Shown here: positions 1 through 10,155 of the stretch, piece by piece
Numbering within the stretch: position 1 is the stretch's first letter
How the letters are laid out: the number at the start of each line of letters is the position of its first letter
Source: Companilactobacillus nuruki
GTDB lineage: Bacteria > Bacillota > Bacilli > Lactobacillales > Lactobacillaceae
NCBI RefSeq assembly: GCF_002872255.1
Contig: NZ_NIPR01000064.1
Coordinates: 48,502-112,501, forward strand
Reading direction: 5' to 3'
DNA length: 64,000 nucleotides
Notes under the pieces: model-generated
Database searches by the model: none
Told to the model about the DNA's origin: nothing
Seen by the model: the letters and a program-made list of their open reading frames with translations, nothing else
Translations under genes and position numbers: made by a program

Positions 1-721
1 CAACAATAATAACCTGTGCACTTGGTGCATAATGCTTATACTTCATTCCCGGTGCCTTTGGAACCTCTGTTGCTGTAACTTTATGATGATCAGAATTAAC
101 GTTATCAATTACTTTTAATAAGTCCTCCGAATCAATCATCCCTGGTCTCAATATTGTTGGTATATCTACTGACAAATCAATTACAGTAGACTCTACGCCC
201 AATTTAGTTGGACCATCATCCAAAATGGCAGAAATTTTGCCATGTAGATCATGATAAACGTGCTTGGCTAATGTTGGACTAGGTTTTCCACTAGTATTGG
301 CTGAAGGCCCTACAATAGGTTTTCCAAAAATTTTAATGAGATTTAAGGTAACCTCATTATTTGGCATCCGAAAAGCAGCAGTTGTAAGTCCCCCCGTAAC
401 TGCCTTAGAAAGTTTACCAGGTTGAATAGGCATAATGATCGTCAATGGACCTGGCCAAAATTCATCCATTAACTTAGTTGCCAATGTTTTATAGTCATTA
501 TCGGCATATTCCCAAACCATATCTGGTCCTGAAACATGTACAATCAATGGATTATCACTGGGACGTCCCTTAGCAGCATAGACATCCTTAACTACATCAG
601 GTCTAGTAGCATCAGCCCCTAGACCATAAACGGTCTCTGTTGGAAAAGCAACAAGTTTTCCTTGAGCCAAATAATTCGCAGCTGCTTGAATCTGTGTATT
701 TGTGAGTATCTCAGTTTCCAA
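1..721 (-). CDS. sua5: L-threonylcarbamoyladenylate synthase (Sua5/YwlC), 3' end cut by window
   Basis: Makes threonylcarbamoyl-AMP from threonine, bicarbonate and ATP, the first step of t6A37 modification of ANN-decoding tRNAs. Reading the minus strand from a TTG codon at 721 gives a YrdC-type N-terminus with the FPTETVYGLGADA signature, the KGRPSDNPL motif and later SANTSGKPSPT, all hallmarks of the family. About 240 residues are visible, ending in the C-terminal Sua5 region (PGMKYKHYAPSA), so only the tail is missing. The TTG start is chosen because AAGGAG lies 8 nt upstream, inside the last codons of prmC, implying translational coupling. It is the last gene seen of the tdk-prfA-prmC-sua5 block, an arrangement common in Firmicutes. 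Confidence 0.93.
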   Translation of the reverse strand, partial: METEILTNTQIQAAANYLAQGKLVAFPTETVYGLGADATRPDVVKDVYAAKGRPSDNPLIVHVSGPDMVWEYADNDYKTLATKLMDEFWPGPLTIIMPIQPGKLSKAVTGGLTTAAFRMPNNEVTLNLIKIFGKPIVGPSANTSGKPSPTLAKHVYHDLHGKISAILDDGPTKLGVESTVIDLSVDIPTILRPGMIDSEDLLKVIDNVNSDHHKVTATEVPKAPGMKYKHYAPSAQVIIV

Positions 722-723
722 TA

Positions 724-1572
724 CTACATCTCCTTTTTAGCTTTTAGATATCGATAATTCCCACTCATATCTTTATGAAATTCTACAACATAATTAGGTA
801 AATTATCACAAAAAATTTGTTTTATTGCATCTTTTTGTCGAAAACCAAACTCCATGTACAAAATTCCCTCATCAGAAAGAAAATTATCAACTGTCTCACT
901 AATATTCTCATAAAATTCTAAACCATTATCATTCCCATATAAAGCCAAATCAGGTTCATATTTTATTACACTGAGATCCATGTCCCTTTTTTCATCTTTT
1001 GCAATGTAGGGTGGATTGGAAACAATCACATCAAATTTTTGAGGTTCAATCTTTGCAAAAAGATCACTCTGTTTAAAAAATACGTTATTAGTCTGATAAT
1101 TTTCAGAATTAAGTTCTGCAACCTCAAGTGCATCTGAAGAAATATCGGTTGCTAGAATCTCATCATCTGGAAATTCCAATCCCAAAGTAACTGCAATGAT
1201 TCCTGAACCAGTACCGATATCACAGATACTTTTTTTATTATTACCATGATCATCAATAATCCTTTGGACCATGTCTTCAGTATCCTGTCTTGGAATCAGT
1301 ACATGCTCGTTTACTGAAAATGTTCGTCCCATAAAATACGCATACCCTAAGATATATTGAACCGGCTCATCCATTCCTAGCCTAGCAAGTCCATCACGAA
1401 ATTTTCGCATAATATCATTCGGAACATAATCATTTCGATGAAGTTGTAATTGTGTATAATTGAATCCGCTTAATTCTTCCATTAAGTACTCTGCATCTTC
1501 AGGAAATTTATTTAGATCCTTTAACACAGAAAAAGCCCTTTTCAGGGCATTAGAATAGCTTAGCTTCTCCAC
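724..1572 (-). CDS. prmC: Release factor glutamine methyltransferase PrmC
   Basis: Methylates the glutamine of the GGQ motif of release factors RF1/RF2 using S-adenosylmethionine. The SAM-binding motif GTGSGIIAV and the catalytic NPPY motif (VSNPPYIA) are both present in the expected order, behind an N-terminal helical domain. The open frame extends to 1608, but I prefer the GTG at 1572, giving an N-terminus beginning [13 protein letters not shown], which fits the family and has a GGAG about 10 nt upstream; either start overlaps the end of prfA. Co-transcription with prfA, its substrate, is typical. About 282 residues, normal length. Confidence 0.93.
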   Translation of the reverse strand: MEKLSYSNALKRAFSVLKDLNKFPEDAEYLMEELSGFNYTQLQLHRNDYVPNDIMRKFRDGLARLGMDEPVQYILGYAYFMGRTFSVNEHVLIPRQDTEDMVQRIIDDHGNNKKSICDIGTGSGIIAVTLGLEFPDDEILATDISSDALEVAELNSENYQTNNVFFKQSDLFAKIEPQKFDVIVSNPPYIAKDEKRDMDLSVIKYEPDLALYGNDNGLEFYENISETVDNFLSDEGILYMEFGFRQKDAIKQIFCDNLPNYVVEFHKDMSGNYRYLKAKKEM

Positions 1573-2647
1573 TTTGAATTTGCTCCAGCTTCTTAGTTTG
1601 ATCGTCAACGATTAAAGCATCAATAACTTCCTCAAGTTCACCATTCATAATTCTATCAAGTTTATTTAAAGATAGACCAATTCTGTGATCAGTAACACGG
1701 TTTTGAGGATAATTATATGTTCTAATACGCTCTGAACGGTCACCAGTACCAACAGCAGATTTACGTTGTTCATCATATTCACTTTGGTTTTGTGATTCAT
1801 AATAATCATAGACACGTGATTTTAAAATTTGCATAGCCTTTTGACGGTTTTGTTGTTGTGAACGTTGATCTTGCATAGCAACAACAATTCCTGTTGGAAG
1901 ATGGGTCATACGAACAGCTGATGAGGTCTTATTGATATGTTGACCACCAGCACCAGATGAACGATAAACATCTGTTCTAATATCTTTTGGATCAAGATCA
2001 ATATCAACCTCATCATATTCAGGCATAACGGCAACAGTTGCTGTTGATGTATGAACACGTCCTTGGGATTCAGTTGAAGGAATACGTTGAACACGGTGAG
2101 CACCATTTTCGTACTTAAGTTTGGAATAAACACTATTACCAGTGATCATTACGGCAACATCTTTATAACCACCAACCTCCGTATCAGTTTCATCGATGAT
2201 ATCAAAACTCCATCCTTGTTTTTCAGCGTATTTACTATACATACTCAACAAATCCGCTGCAAACAAGCTAGCCTCATCCCCACCAGCGGCTCCACGAATT
2301 TCCATGATAATGTTCTTATCATCATTAGGATCTTTAGGAAGCATTAAAAGCGTGATTTTATGTTCGATTTCATCTAACTCTTTTTTTGATGATTCCATTT
2401 CATCTTTGGCCATTGCCTGCATATCAGAATCATCAGTTTCACGCAAAATCTCATCACTATCACTGATACTTTGTTTTAATTCTTTATAACGTTTAAAAGC
2501 AGCAACAACATCGCGCATATCGGCTTCTTCCTTAGAATAAGCCATATAACGTTTAGTATCGTTGATAACTTCAGGATCACTCATCAACTCTTGTAATTCA
2601 CTATATCTTTCGAGTAATGTTTCAAGTTGTTCAAATACTTTATCCAA
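1550..2647 (-). CDS. prfA: Peptide chain release factor 1
   Basis: Recognises UAA and UAG stop codons and triggers peptide release on the ribosome. The 365-residue product carries the GGQ catalytic loop ([16 protein letters not shown]) and, where RF1 reads the stop codon, the tripeptide PST within [10 protein letters not shown], a PxT variant as expected for RF1 and unlike the SPF of RF2. Full length. It overlaps prmC at its 3' end and follows tdk by about 20 nt, so the block is probably one transcript. Confidence 0.97.
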   Translation of the reverse strand: MDKVFEQLETLLERYSELQELMSDPEVINDTKRYMAYSKEEADMRDVVAAFKRYKELKQSISDSDEILRETDDSDMQAMAKDEMESSKKELDEIEHKITLLMLPKDPNDDKNIIMEIRGAAGGDEASLFAADLLSMYSKYAEKQGWSFDIIDETDTEVGGYKDVAVMITGNSVYSKLKYENGAHRVQRIPSTESQGRVHTSTATVAVMPEYDEVDIDLDPKDIRTDVYRSSGAGGQHINKTSSAVRMTHLPTGIVVAMQDQRSQQQNRQKAMQILKSRVYDYYESQNQSEYDEQRKSAVGTGDRSERIRTYNYPQNRVTDHRIGLSLNKLDRIMNGELEEVIDALIVDDQTKKLEQIQSGEAKLF

Positions 2648-2668
2648 TTTAACTATCCTTTCTTCTAT

Positions 2669-3250
2669 TTAGTCTTTATCTAGCATTGGAGGATGGTTAT
2701 AGTGCCGACGGCAGACTGGATAATACATTTCATTACCACCAATAACAACCTGGTCACCGTCATAAACTGGTTTACCATTAGCCATACGCATATTCATTGT
2801 AGCTTTTTTTGTACAGAACCAGCAAATTGTCTTCATTTCTTCCAATTTATCCGCATACAATAAGAGATATTTTGTTCCTTCAAACAATTCATTTCTAAAA
2901 TCATTCTTCAAACCAAATGCCATAACTGGTATTCCCAAATCATCAACCACTTGAGTTGCCTGTAAAACTTGAGCTTTTGTCATGAATTCACATTCATCAA
3001 TCAATACACAAGCTGCACTAGGATTCTTACTTTTAACAATTTCAAAAACATTTGAATCATCTTTTAGAGCAATCGCCTCACGATTCAACCCCATTCGACT
3101 CTCTATTTTTCCAGTGCCGGAACGAGTATCCAAAATGCTAGTCATTAAAATAACTGACTTACCTTGTTCTTCATAATTATGTGCTACTTTTAAAATCTCA
3201 ATCGATTTTCCACTGTTCATAGCGCCATATTTAAAAAATAATTGAGCCAA
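2669..3250 (-). CDS. tdk: Thymidine kinase
   Basis: Salvage enzyme phosphorylating thymidine to dTMP. The 193-residue protein begins [16 protein letters not shown], the type II thymidine kinase P-loop, followed by the DECEFM segment that carries the catalytic acid. A C-terminal zinc site is visible as CWFC and CRRH. First gene of the minus-strand block ending with sua5, and divergent from murT across about 150 bp that must hold both promoters. Confidence 0.96.
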   Translation of the reverse strand: MAQLFFKYGAMNSGKSIEILKVAHNYEEQGKSVILMTSILDTRSGTGKIESRMGLNREAIALKDDSNVFEIVKSKNPSAACVLIDECEFMTKAQVLQATQVVDDLGIPVMAFGLKNDFRNELFEGTKYLLLYADKLEEMKTICWFCTKKATMNMRMANGKPVYDGDQVVIGGNEMYYPVCRRHYNHPPMLDKD

Positions 3251-3403
3251 ATTTACGCCTCCAAAAATATGTCCTTAGAGATTATAACGAAAAAATTGGC
3301 TCTTGAACATATCAAAGATTACCCAATTTCAGACAAAATCAAGTAAAATGTAGTTTAGATGTGATAATATTATTTTAATTAATTTAATTTGGGGTTCTTA
3401 TTA

Positions 3404-4741
3404 ATGACATTCAAATCAGGTATAGCAACAATAGCAGGTAAATCTTCATATTTTATTTTAAGTAAATTCTTTAACGGTGGTTCTTCCTATCCAGGAAAAA
3501 TTGCTTATAAAATTGATCCTGAAATTTTAAAAAGTCTTGGAAAAGATTACGATCTCATTATCGTTACTGGTACTAATGGTAAAACTTTGACGACATCTTT
3601 GATCAATAAGATGTTAATTCAAAAATATGATGACGTATTAACTAATCCAACCGGCTCCAATATGATTCAAGGTATCGTGACCAGTTTCGTTACCCATCAC
3701 AAGAAAACTAAGAAGCCATTAGCCGTTTTAGAAGTTGACGAGGCTAATGTTCCAATTATTTGTAGTTACATTACACCAAAATATTTTGTTCTAACAAATA
3801 TTTTCCGTGATCAGATGGATCGTTATGGTGAAATCTACACTACTTACAAAAAAATTCTCGATGGTATCAAAATGGCGCCGAATGCAACAATTATTGCCAA
3901 TGGTGATGCCGCAATTTTTTCATCCAAGAAATTACCTAATAAGGTAGTATATTATGGCTTCTCAGATAAGGGACATGAAAGTGAGAATTTTAAGGCTCCA
4001 ACTAATACTGATGGTGTTTTATGTCCTAACTGCAATCACATTATGCATTACCACATGATTTCGTATGCCAACTTGGGCAGTTACTTCTGTCCTAATTGTG
4101 GATTCAAACGTAACGAGTTAAAATACCAAGTTACTGATATTTCTACTCTCTTACCCAATAAAACTGAATTTGAAATTGACGGAAACAAATTCACCATGAA
4201 CATTGGTGGTAAGTACAATGTTTATAATGCTTTAGCAGCTTATGCAATTGCCTCCGAAATGGGAATCAGCGTCACACAGATGCAAAAGGCCTTTGCTTAC
4301 GACGAAAAAGTCTTTGGTCGTCAGGAAACGATTAATGTTGATGGTAAAAATGTCAATATTATTTTGGTTAAAAATCCTGTTGGTTTAAATCAAGTTATTG
4401 AAACTGTTCTAAGTGACGAAGACCCTTATTCATTAGCTTTTCTACTAAATGCTAACTATGCTGATGGGATAGATACTAGTTGGATCTGGGATGCTAATTT
4501 TGAAGATTTCAATTATAACAAAATACCATTAGTTATCACTGGTGGTAAACGTTTCAAGGATGTTACTTATCGATTTAAAATAGCCGGTTTAGATATGAAG
4601 AAAAATATTGAAACGGTTGAAATAGAAGACTTCGTTAAACAAATTCCTAAGGTTCCTACTGGAAAAATTTATGTTTTAGCAACTTATACTGCTATGCTAG
4701 GGTTACGTAAAGCTTTAGCAGACCAAGGGTATATTAAGTAA
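3404..4741 (+). CDS. murT: Lipid II isoglutaminyl synthase subunit MurT
   Basis: Mur-ligase-like subunit that with the glutaminase GatD amidates the D-Glu of lipid II to D-isoglutamine. It has the ATP-binding motif VTGTNGKTLTT, a Mur-ligase central domain, a zinc-ribbon insertion with two CPNC pairs (CPNCNH and CPNCGF), and a C-terminal domain with the NYADGIDTSWIWD segment holding the catalytic Asp. I start at ATG 3404 (MTFKSGIATIAG matches the family) rather than the upstream in-frame TTG at 3389. Unusually, no gatD follows: a terminator comes at once and the next gene is on the other strand. Confidence 0.93.
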   Translation: MTFKSGIATIAGKSSYFILSKFFNGGSSYPGKIAYKIDPEILKSLGKDYDLIIVTGTNGKTLTTSLINKMLIQKYDDVLTNPTGSNMIQGIVTSFVTHHKKTKKPLAVLEVDEANVPIICSYITPKYFVLTNIFRDQMDRYGEIYTTYKKILDGIKMAPNATIIANGDAAIFSSKKLPNKVVYYGFSDKGHESENFKAPTNTDGVLCPNCNHIMHYHMISYANLGSYFCPNCGFKRNELKYQVTDISTLLPNKTEFEIDGNKFTMNIGGKYNVYNALAAYAIASEMGISVTQMQKAFAYDEKVFGRQETINVDGKNVNIILVKNPVGLNQVIETVLSDEDPYSLAFLLNANYADGIDTSWIWDANFEDFNYNKIPLVITGGKRFKDVTYRFKIAGLDMKKNIETVEIEDFVKQIPKVPTGKIYVLATYTAMLGLRKALADQGYIK

Positions 4742-4785
4742 AATATAATTAATTCTATATAATATGAAATACACTTTTATACAAA

Positions 4786-4836
4786 AATACCTGTCTAATA
4801 ACTATTTAATTTAGTTGTTAGGCAGGTATTTTTTAT
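4786..4836 (+). terminator. Rho-independent terminator after murT
   Basis: AATACCTGTC and its near-complement GGCAGGTATT form a long hairpin followed by a T-run on the plus strand. It closes murT as a single-gene unit. Confidence 0.85.
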
Positions 4837-4863
4837 TATTTAAATAAAAATTCATCTCATTTT

Positions 4864-5421
4864 TTAATCAAGTTCATGATCCTTCTCTCGCTGAATCCAT
4901 AAGATCGGCACTCGAATCATAACTAATGTTCCAATGACTAATCCGGAATATGGCAACGGAAAAATTAAAAATAATATAAATAACACATTGGTCCACCAGT
5001 TACTAATATGTAAACGATCCTTAATTTGGGGATTATCTTTTTCTATTGAATGAATCAATAGATCAATGAAAATGAACCATCCTAACTGTACTAGAATAAA
5101 AAATCTTTCTGGTAAAGCCTTTTGGGGAAAATCGGCAACCCAACTAGTAGATATCGGTACCATAGTGACCCAAAATAATAAGCACATATTAGCAAATACT
5201 GAACGATAGCTAATATATTTTACATTTTTAAAAAGATGATGATGTGCAATCCAAAGATTGGTAAGACCAAAAAAACTAACAAAATAAGCAAATAATGGTA
5301 TTAAAACTGTACCAAAAGCTTTATAAGTTGGTGCAGATGGAGTATGAATTTCCAAAGCCATAATTGTCATAATAATAGCTAAAATAGCATCAGTAAAGGA
5401 TTCCAGTCTTCCTTTTGTCAT
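4864..5421 (-). CDS. TMEM175-family (DUF1211) membrane protein
   Basis: 185-residue integral membrane protein of the TMEM175 family; characterised bacterial members are potassium-selective channels. The N-terminal helix carries the family signature in the form R-x3-FTDAILAIIMTIMALEI, followed by four to five more hydrophobic segments. AAGGAG lies 6 nt upstream of the ATG. It is 9 nt downstream of the serine hydrolase gene on the same strand, so the two are probably one operon. Channel activity is inferred from family membership only. A larger paralogue lies at 27749-28576, also next to a serine hydrolase. Confidence 0.85.
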   Translation of the reverse strand: MTKGRLESFTDAILAIIMTIMALEIHTPSAPTYKAFGTVLIPLFAYFVSFFGLTNLWIAHHHLFKNVKYISYRSVFANMCLLFWVTMVPISTSWVADFPQKALPERFFILVQLGWFIFIDLLIHSIEKDNPQIKDRLHISNWWTNVLFILFLIFPLPYSGLVIGTLVMIRVPILWIQREKDHELD

Positions 5422-5430
5422 GTTCTCTCC

Positions 5431-6393
5431 TTACCTACTTTCCTTTAAAAAAGATTCCAAAATTGTTTCACGCCGCTCTAAAAATATTTGATTATATTGA
5501 TTAGGATGAACTCGATTAGTCATCACAACCATTGCATTCTGGTGCTGATAATCTGTAGCAATAAATTCTCCAGTATAACCAGTATGAAATAATACATGAC
5601 CTGTTCCATCAGGTTTAATATCCCAACCTAATGAACGGCCAGGGTTTAAATCAGTATAATTATGATACAAAAATTTTTTATTTGGTTTTAACATGTCACT
5701 AGCAAATTTCAAAACATCATCTAGTGTGGCAAACATCCCAGCCGAACCGCATCTTTTTCCTAATTGACGTGCTTTAGGATCATTAGCTACACCTAACAAC
5801 ATTCTTCCATTAACTGAATATGTTGGCACACAAAGATCGGGATCAGGCTCAAATGTAGCATTCATCAATCCTTCTGGCTCTATCACATATTTCATAATTG
5901 CATCCTGTACTGGCATATTATAAAAATGTTCAACTATTAACCCCAAAAGAATCAATCCCGTGTCAGTATAAACGACTTTTTTTTCAAAAGTATCTGTGAC
6001 CGGCAAATTTTCTAGAGCCTTTATTAATTCATCGCTGCTTAAAATATCTCGATTAGGGATATAGCCATGTATGCCTGACGTATGGGTAATCAAATGAATC
6101 AATTGTACTCGTGAATCTGAAAAATTTGGTAAATATTTTTGTACTGGATCATGCAAATTAATCATTTTTTTATTTAGCATCTTAATAATTAGAGGAACTG
6201 TTCCCATTACCTTGGTTAAAGATGCCAAATCGTGCAGTTCGTTACCTATGAGAGGTTCTTTCTCTGGTACCCATGACTTATTGCCATAAATAAATCTACT
6301 TGTCATACCTGAATTTATAAAGCCAAAACTGACCCCTGGCACAACTTGTTTATTTGCTAGATCAATAATCTGTGCTTTAGTTTCTTCAAACAT
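5431..6393 (-). CDS. Serine hydrolase, beta-lactamase/penicillin-binding protein fold
   Basis: 320-residue member of the class C beta-lactamase-like superfamily. The catalytic S-x-x-K tetrad is seen as ASLTKVMG at about residue 57, and the second motif (usually YxN) as YTDTG near residue 145, a variant. A late HTGYTGEF matches the H/K-T-G box. There is no signal peptide or N-terminal membrane helix, so a cytoplasmic esterase or peptidase is more likely than a cell-wall enzyme; the substrate is unknown. Upstream partner of the TMEM175 gene. Confidence 0.85.
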   Translation of the reverse strand: MFEETKAQIIDLANKQVVPGVSFGFINSGMTSRFIYGNKSWVPEKEPLIGNELHDLASLTKVMGTVPLIIKMLNKKMINLHDPVQKYLPNFSDSRVQLIHLITHTSGIHGYIPNRDILSSDELIKALENLPVTDTFEKKVVYTDTGLILLGLIVEHFYNMPVQDAIMKYVIEPEGLMNATFEPDPDLCVPTYSVNGRMLLGVANDPKARQLGKRCGSAGMFATLDDVLKFASDMLKPNKKFLYHNYTDLNPGRSLGWDIKPDGTGHVLFHTGYTGEFIATDYQHQNAMVVMTNRVHPNQYNQIFLERRETILESFLKESR

Positions 6394-6420
6394 CTTTTTG
6401 CCTCACATTATTTAATGGTA

Positions 6421-6450
6421 AAAAAAAGAACGTGTCTTAAAACACGTTCC
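6421..6450 (-). terminator. Terminator of the ABC exporter operon
   Basis: GAACGTGT and its complement form a stem directly downstream of the 624-residue ABC gene, with a T-run of seven on the minus strand. Confidence 0.85.
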
Positions 6451-6463
6451 ATTATAGCCTATT

Positions 6464-8338
6464 TTATAAACTAACGTTTCCTGCAAATTGTGAATTATAA
6501 AGATCTGCATAAAAGCCATTTTTAGCCATAAGTTCTTCATGATTACCAGTTTCAACAATTGAACCGTGATTCATAACGATGATCTTATCGGCATCTTGAA
6601 TCGTTGACAATCTATGTGCAACAACAAAACTAGTTCTATTTTTAAGAAGCCTTTCCATCGCATGTTGAATATGTAATTCGGTTCTTGTATCAACAGAAGA
6701 TGTTGCTTCATCAAGAATCAAGATCTCAGGATCAGCTACAAACGCACGAGCAATTGTAATCAATTGTCTTTGTCCTTGAGAAATATTTGAAGCCTCTTCG
6801 TTTAAGACTGTATCGTATCCATTTGGCAACTGACGAACAAAATTATCCACATGCGCCGCTTTAGAAGCTTCAATAATCTCATCACGAGTAGCATCCTCAC
6901 GTGAATACTTCAAATTATCGTAAATTGTACCTGTGAAGAGCCAAGTATCTTGTAGAACCATTGCATAGTGGCTCCTAACGTCCTCACGTGACATATTACG
7001 AATGTCCTTACCGCCTATTTTAATAGACCCACCATTAACTTCATAGAAACGTTCCAATAGATTAATGATAGTAGTTTTACCGGCACCAGTTGGACCAACA
7101 ATAGCTATCATTTGACCTGGTTTAACATTTAAATTGTAATCTTCAAGCAAAGTAGGTTTACCTTCATAACCAAACTTAACATGATCCAAGGTAACCTTGT
7201 CATCGGTTTGAATATCAGGCACATTAACCTTTTTGTTTTCCATCTCAGGTTCATCTAAGATTTCAAAAACACGTTCAGCTGAAGCAACTGTAGCTTGAAT
7301 AGTATTAGTCAAGTTAGCTAATTGAGCAATTGGTTGAGAAAATTGGTTCATATATTGCAAAAATGCTTGAATATCACCCAAAGCAATTCCACCATTAGCA
7401 ACTTGAATACCACCATACATAGCTACAAAGACATAGCCTAAGTTATTGATAAAATTCATCATTGGCATAACGATACCTGAAATCAATTGAGCTTTCCATG
7501 AAGCTTTGTAAAGTTTTGAATTTTCTTTTTCAAATTCATCAATTGATTCTTGTTCATGATTAAAACTTTTAACAATCACGTGTCCAGAATAATTTTCTTC
7601 AACTTGATTATTTAAAAGTCCTAATGATGCTTGCTGACGTTTAAAGAACTTTTGTGATTGTGGTGCAATAATTCCGACAACAATCAAACTTAATGGAACT
7701 GTTGCCAAAGCAATCAGTGTTAATTTCCAACTGATTGTTAACATCATCCAGATGATTCCAACAAATGTAACCGAACTAGTTACCAATTGCGTCAAACTTT
7801 GTTGCAATGTACCAGCTATATTATCCATATCATTGATAGCACGCGACATAATATCACCGTTTGAATGTGAATCATAATAGCCAATTGGCAGCCTTTGCAT
7901 CTTTGATTTTAAATCTCGTCTCAGTTTATAAACGGTTCTTTGTGATATACGTGTCATTACAAATTGTTGAATAAAACTAAATGCAGCCGAAGCTAAATAC
8001 ATCAAAATAACAATAAAGATTATATGTTCAATCTTCGTAAAGTTGATTGGTAGCTCATTAACCTTTAAACCGGCCTTTTGTTGAGCAATACCAGTCATTA
8101 GTCCTTTATAAATCTCGGTAGTAGCTTGTCCCAAGATTTTAGGAGTTTTAATTTGAAAAATAGCTGAAGCAATTGCCAAAGCTAAAACAACTATAATTCC
8201 AACGATATAGGTTGACATATACTTAGCTAAACGACCACTTGTTTTCCAGAAATTCTTTGGTTTCACTACAACAGCGGGTCCATGATTACCAGGACCATGA
8301 CCTACTGATGGTGAAGATTGAGGTTTTTTCTCAGCCAT
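6464..8338 (-). CDS. ABC exporter half-transporter, subunit with canonical Walker B
   Basis: 624-residue fused membrane/ATPase half-transporter. After a proline/glycine-rich cytosolic N-terminus come six predicted helices, then a nucleotide-binding domain with Walker A GPTGAGKTT, signature NISQGQRQ (variant) and Walker B ILILDEAT with the catalytic Glu. It overlaps the preceding gene by one base (TAATG) and surely forms a heterodimer with it. The arrangement matches the TM287/TM288, LmrCD and BmrCD class of heterodimeric multidrug exporters, where this is the TM288-like half. Substrate unknown. Confidence 0.93.
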   Translation of the reverse strand: MAEKKPQSSPSVGHGPGNHGPAVVVKPKNFWKTSGRLAKYMSTYIVGIIVVLALAIASAIFQIKTPKILGQATTEIYKGLMTGIAQQKAGLKVNELPINFTKIEHIIFIVILMYLASAAFSFIQQFVMTRISQRTVYKLRRDLKSKMQRLPIGYYDSHSNGDIMSRAINDMDNIAGTLQQSLTQLVTSSVTFVGIIWMMLTISWKLTLIALATVPLSLIVVGIIAPQSQKFFKRQQASLGLLNNQVEENYSGHVIVKSFNHEQESIDEFEKENSKLYKASWKAQLISGIVMPMMNFINNLGYVFVAMYGGIQVANGGIALGDIQAFLQYMNQFSQPIAQLANLTNTIQATVASAERVFEILDEPEMENKKVNVPDIQTDDKVTLDHVKFGYEGKPTLLEDYNLNVKPGQMIAIVGPTGAGKTTIINLLERFYEVNGGSIKIGGKDIRNMSREDVRSHYAMVLQDTWLFTGTIYDNLKYSREDATRDEIIEASKAAHVDNFVRQLPNGYDTVLNEEASNISQGQRQLITIARAFVADPEILILDEATSSVDTRTELHIQHAMERLLKNRTSFVVAHRLSTIQDADKIIVMNHGSIVETGNHEELMAKNGFYADLYNSQFAGNVSL

Positions 8339-10059
8339 TACTTAACCTCCTTTAATTGAGACTCAATTATTTCTTGGTAAGTCTTATTATTTTCTTTTAA
8401 TTCTTGATGTGTTCCTAGTCCTACCATCTTACCGTCATCAAGCACAACAATTTGATCAGCATCAGCAACAGTTGAAATACGTTGACCTACAATAACAACT
8501 ACTGCTTGACTAATTTTTTCATCATTCTTTAAAGCTGTTCTCAAATTCAAATCTGTCTTAAAATCAAGCGCAGAGAAGGAATCATCAAAGACATAAATTG
8601 AAGCATCTTTAACTAAGGCACGAGCAATAGCCAAACGTTGCTTTTGACCACCAGAGAAATTATCTCCACCTTGTTCAACCTCTCCATCCAATTGTCCGTC
8701 TAATTCCTTAACAAAATCATCAGCTTGAGCAATTTCCAAAGCATGCCAAATTTCATCGTCAGTGGCATCTTTTTTACCATATGCCATGTTATCTCGAATT
8801 GTTCCTTTAAATAAAATAGCTTTTTGAGGAACCATCGAAACTCGATCATTGATATCTTCAGTACTCAAAGCTTTAACATCAGTTCCATTTAAACTCACAA
8901 CACCAGTTTCAGCGTCATAAAATCTTGGTATTAAGTTAATCAACGTACTTTTACCTGAACCAGTACCACCAATAATGGCTAAAGTTTGACCCTTAGTAAC
9001 TTTAAAATTCAAATTAGCTAAGGCCAAATTTTCAGCACCAGTATAACGGAAATTAACATCATTAAAACTTAATGCCGGTTCTTCTGCTATTTTGGCTGGT
9101 TTTGCAACAACATCAATTTTGCTTTCAGTTTCAAATACTTCTTGGATACGCGCAGCGGAAGCGGAAGCACGAGGAACAAAAACAAAGACCATTGAAAGAA
9201 TCATGAAACTCATTAAAATTTGCATAGCATAAGTCATAAATGCAATCATATTACCAATCTCCATTGATTGATTAGCAATATAATGTGCACCTAACCAAGT
9301 AATTCCGACATTAGTGCCGCTCATAACCAATGTTACAACCGGAAACATAACGGCTACAATACTAAATACCTTAACGGCATTGCTAGTATAGTCAGCATTA
9401 GCGTCCTTAAAACGGTCTTGTTCAAATTTATCCTGACGGAAAGCACGAATAACACGTACTCCTGTCAATCCTTCACGAAAGACCAAATTTAACCGGTCAG
9501 TCTTCTTTTGCATTGCCTTAAATAATGGCACGGCAAAAAACATTACTAACCCTACGATAACAATTAAAATAGGAATTGAAACTAAGAAAATCTTAGTCAT
9601 TTCCGCATTCTTTTGGTAAGCCATAAAACTTGCACCAATCAACATGATTGGTGCCATAATCATCATCCTTAACATCATGATCATAACGTTTTGAATTTGG
9701 ATAACATCATTAGTAGTTCTGGTAGTTAATGATGATGTCTCGAATTTGTCGAATTCATCATGTGTAAAGTATAATATTTTTTTGAATAAGTCAGATCTCA
9801 ATTTACGACCTAATCCTTGTGATGCCTGTGAAGCCATCAAAACATTACCAAAAGCTGCAATCGCAGTTATAAATGATACAATAACCATTTGTATACCAGC
9901 ATGTACGATATAATTAGTATCGCCTGTGATAACACCTTTATTAACAATGTCTGATGTAAGATTAGGAATATATAACGTTGCAACGACTTGGAAAATCATA
10001 AAAATAACTGCACCAAGTACTTGCCAACTATTGATCCTGCCTCGAGCAATCTTGAACAT
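8338..10059 (-). CDS. ABC exporter half-transporter, subunit with degenerate Walker B
   Basis: 573-residue half-transporter with six membrane helices and a nucleotide-binding domain: Walker A GGTGSGKST, canonical signature FSGGQKQR, and Walker B IYVFDDSFS, where Asp replaces the catalytic Glu. That substitution plus the variant signature in the partner means one ATP site of the dimer should be hydrolytically weak, as in TM287/288. First gene of the two-gene operon, with AAAGGGAG upstream of the ATG. Likely drug or lipid export; substrate unknown. Confidence 0.93.
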   Translation of the reverse strand: MFKIARGRINSWQVLGAVIFMIFQVVATLYIPNLTSDIVNKGVITGDTNYIVHAGIQMVIVSFITAIAAFGNVLMASQASQGLGRKLRSDLFKKILYFTHDEFDKFETSSLTTRTTNDVIQIQNVMIMMLRMMIMAPIMLIGASFMAYQKNAEMTKIFLVSIPILIVIVGLVMFFAVPLFKAMQKKTDRLNLVFREGLTGVRVIRAFRQDKFEQDRFKDANADYTSNAVKVFSIVAVMFPVVTLVMSGTNVGITWLGAHYIANQSMEIGNMIAFMTYAMQILMSFMILSMVFVFVPRASASAARIQEVFETESKIDVVAKPAKIAEEPALSFNDVNFRYTGAENLALANLNFKVTKGQTLAIIGGTGSGKSTLINLIPRFYDAETGVVSLNGTDVKALSTEDINDRVSMVPQKAILFKGTIRDNMAYGKKDATDDEIWHALEIAQADDFVKELDGQLDGEVEQGGDNFSGGQKQRLAIARALVKDASIYVFDDSFSALDFKTDLNLRTALKNDEKISQAVVVIVGQRISTVADADQIVVLDDGKMVGLGTHQELKENNKTYQEIIESQLKEVK

Positions 10060-10155
10060 TTATTCACTCCCTTTAAATCTAACTATAGCATTATAGTATT
10101 AAAGCACTTATTATCAATAAATTCTAATAATTATATTAAATAAGGCGGTATTTTA

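Noticed and set aside
2087..2489. Plus-strand ORFs inside prfA, and similar antisense ORFs in other genes
   Set aside because: Shadows of well-identified genes, without ribosome sites or protein-like sequence.
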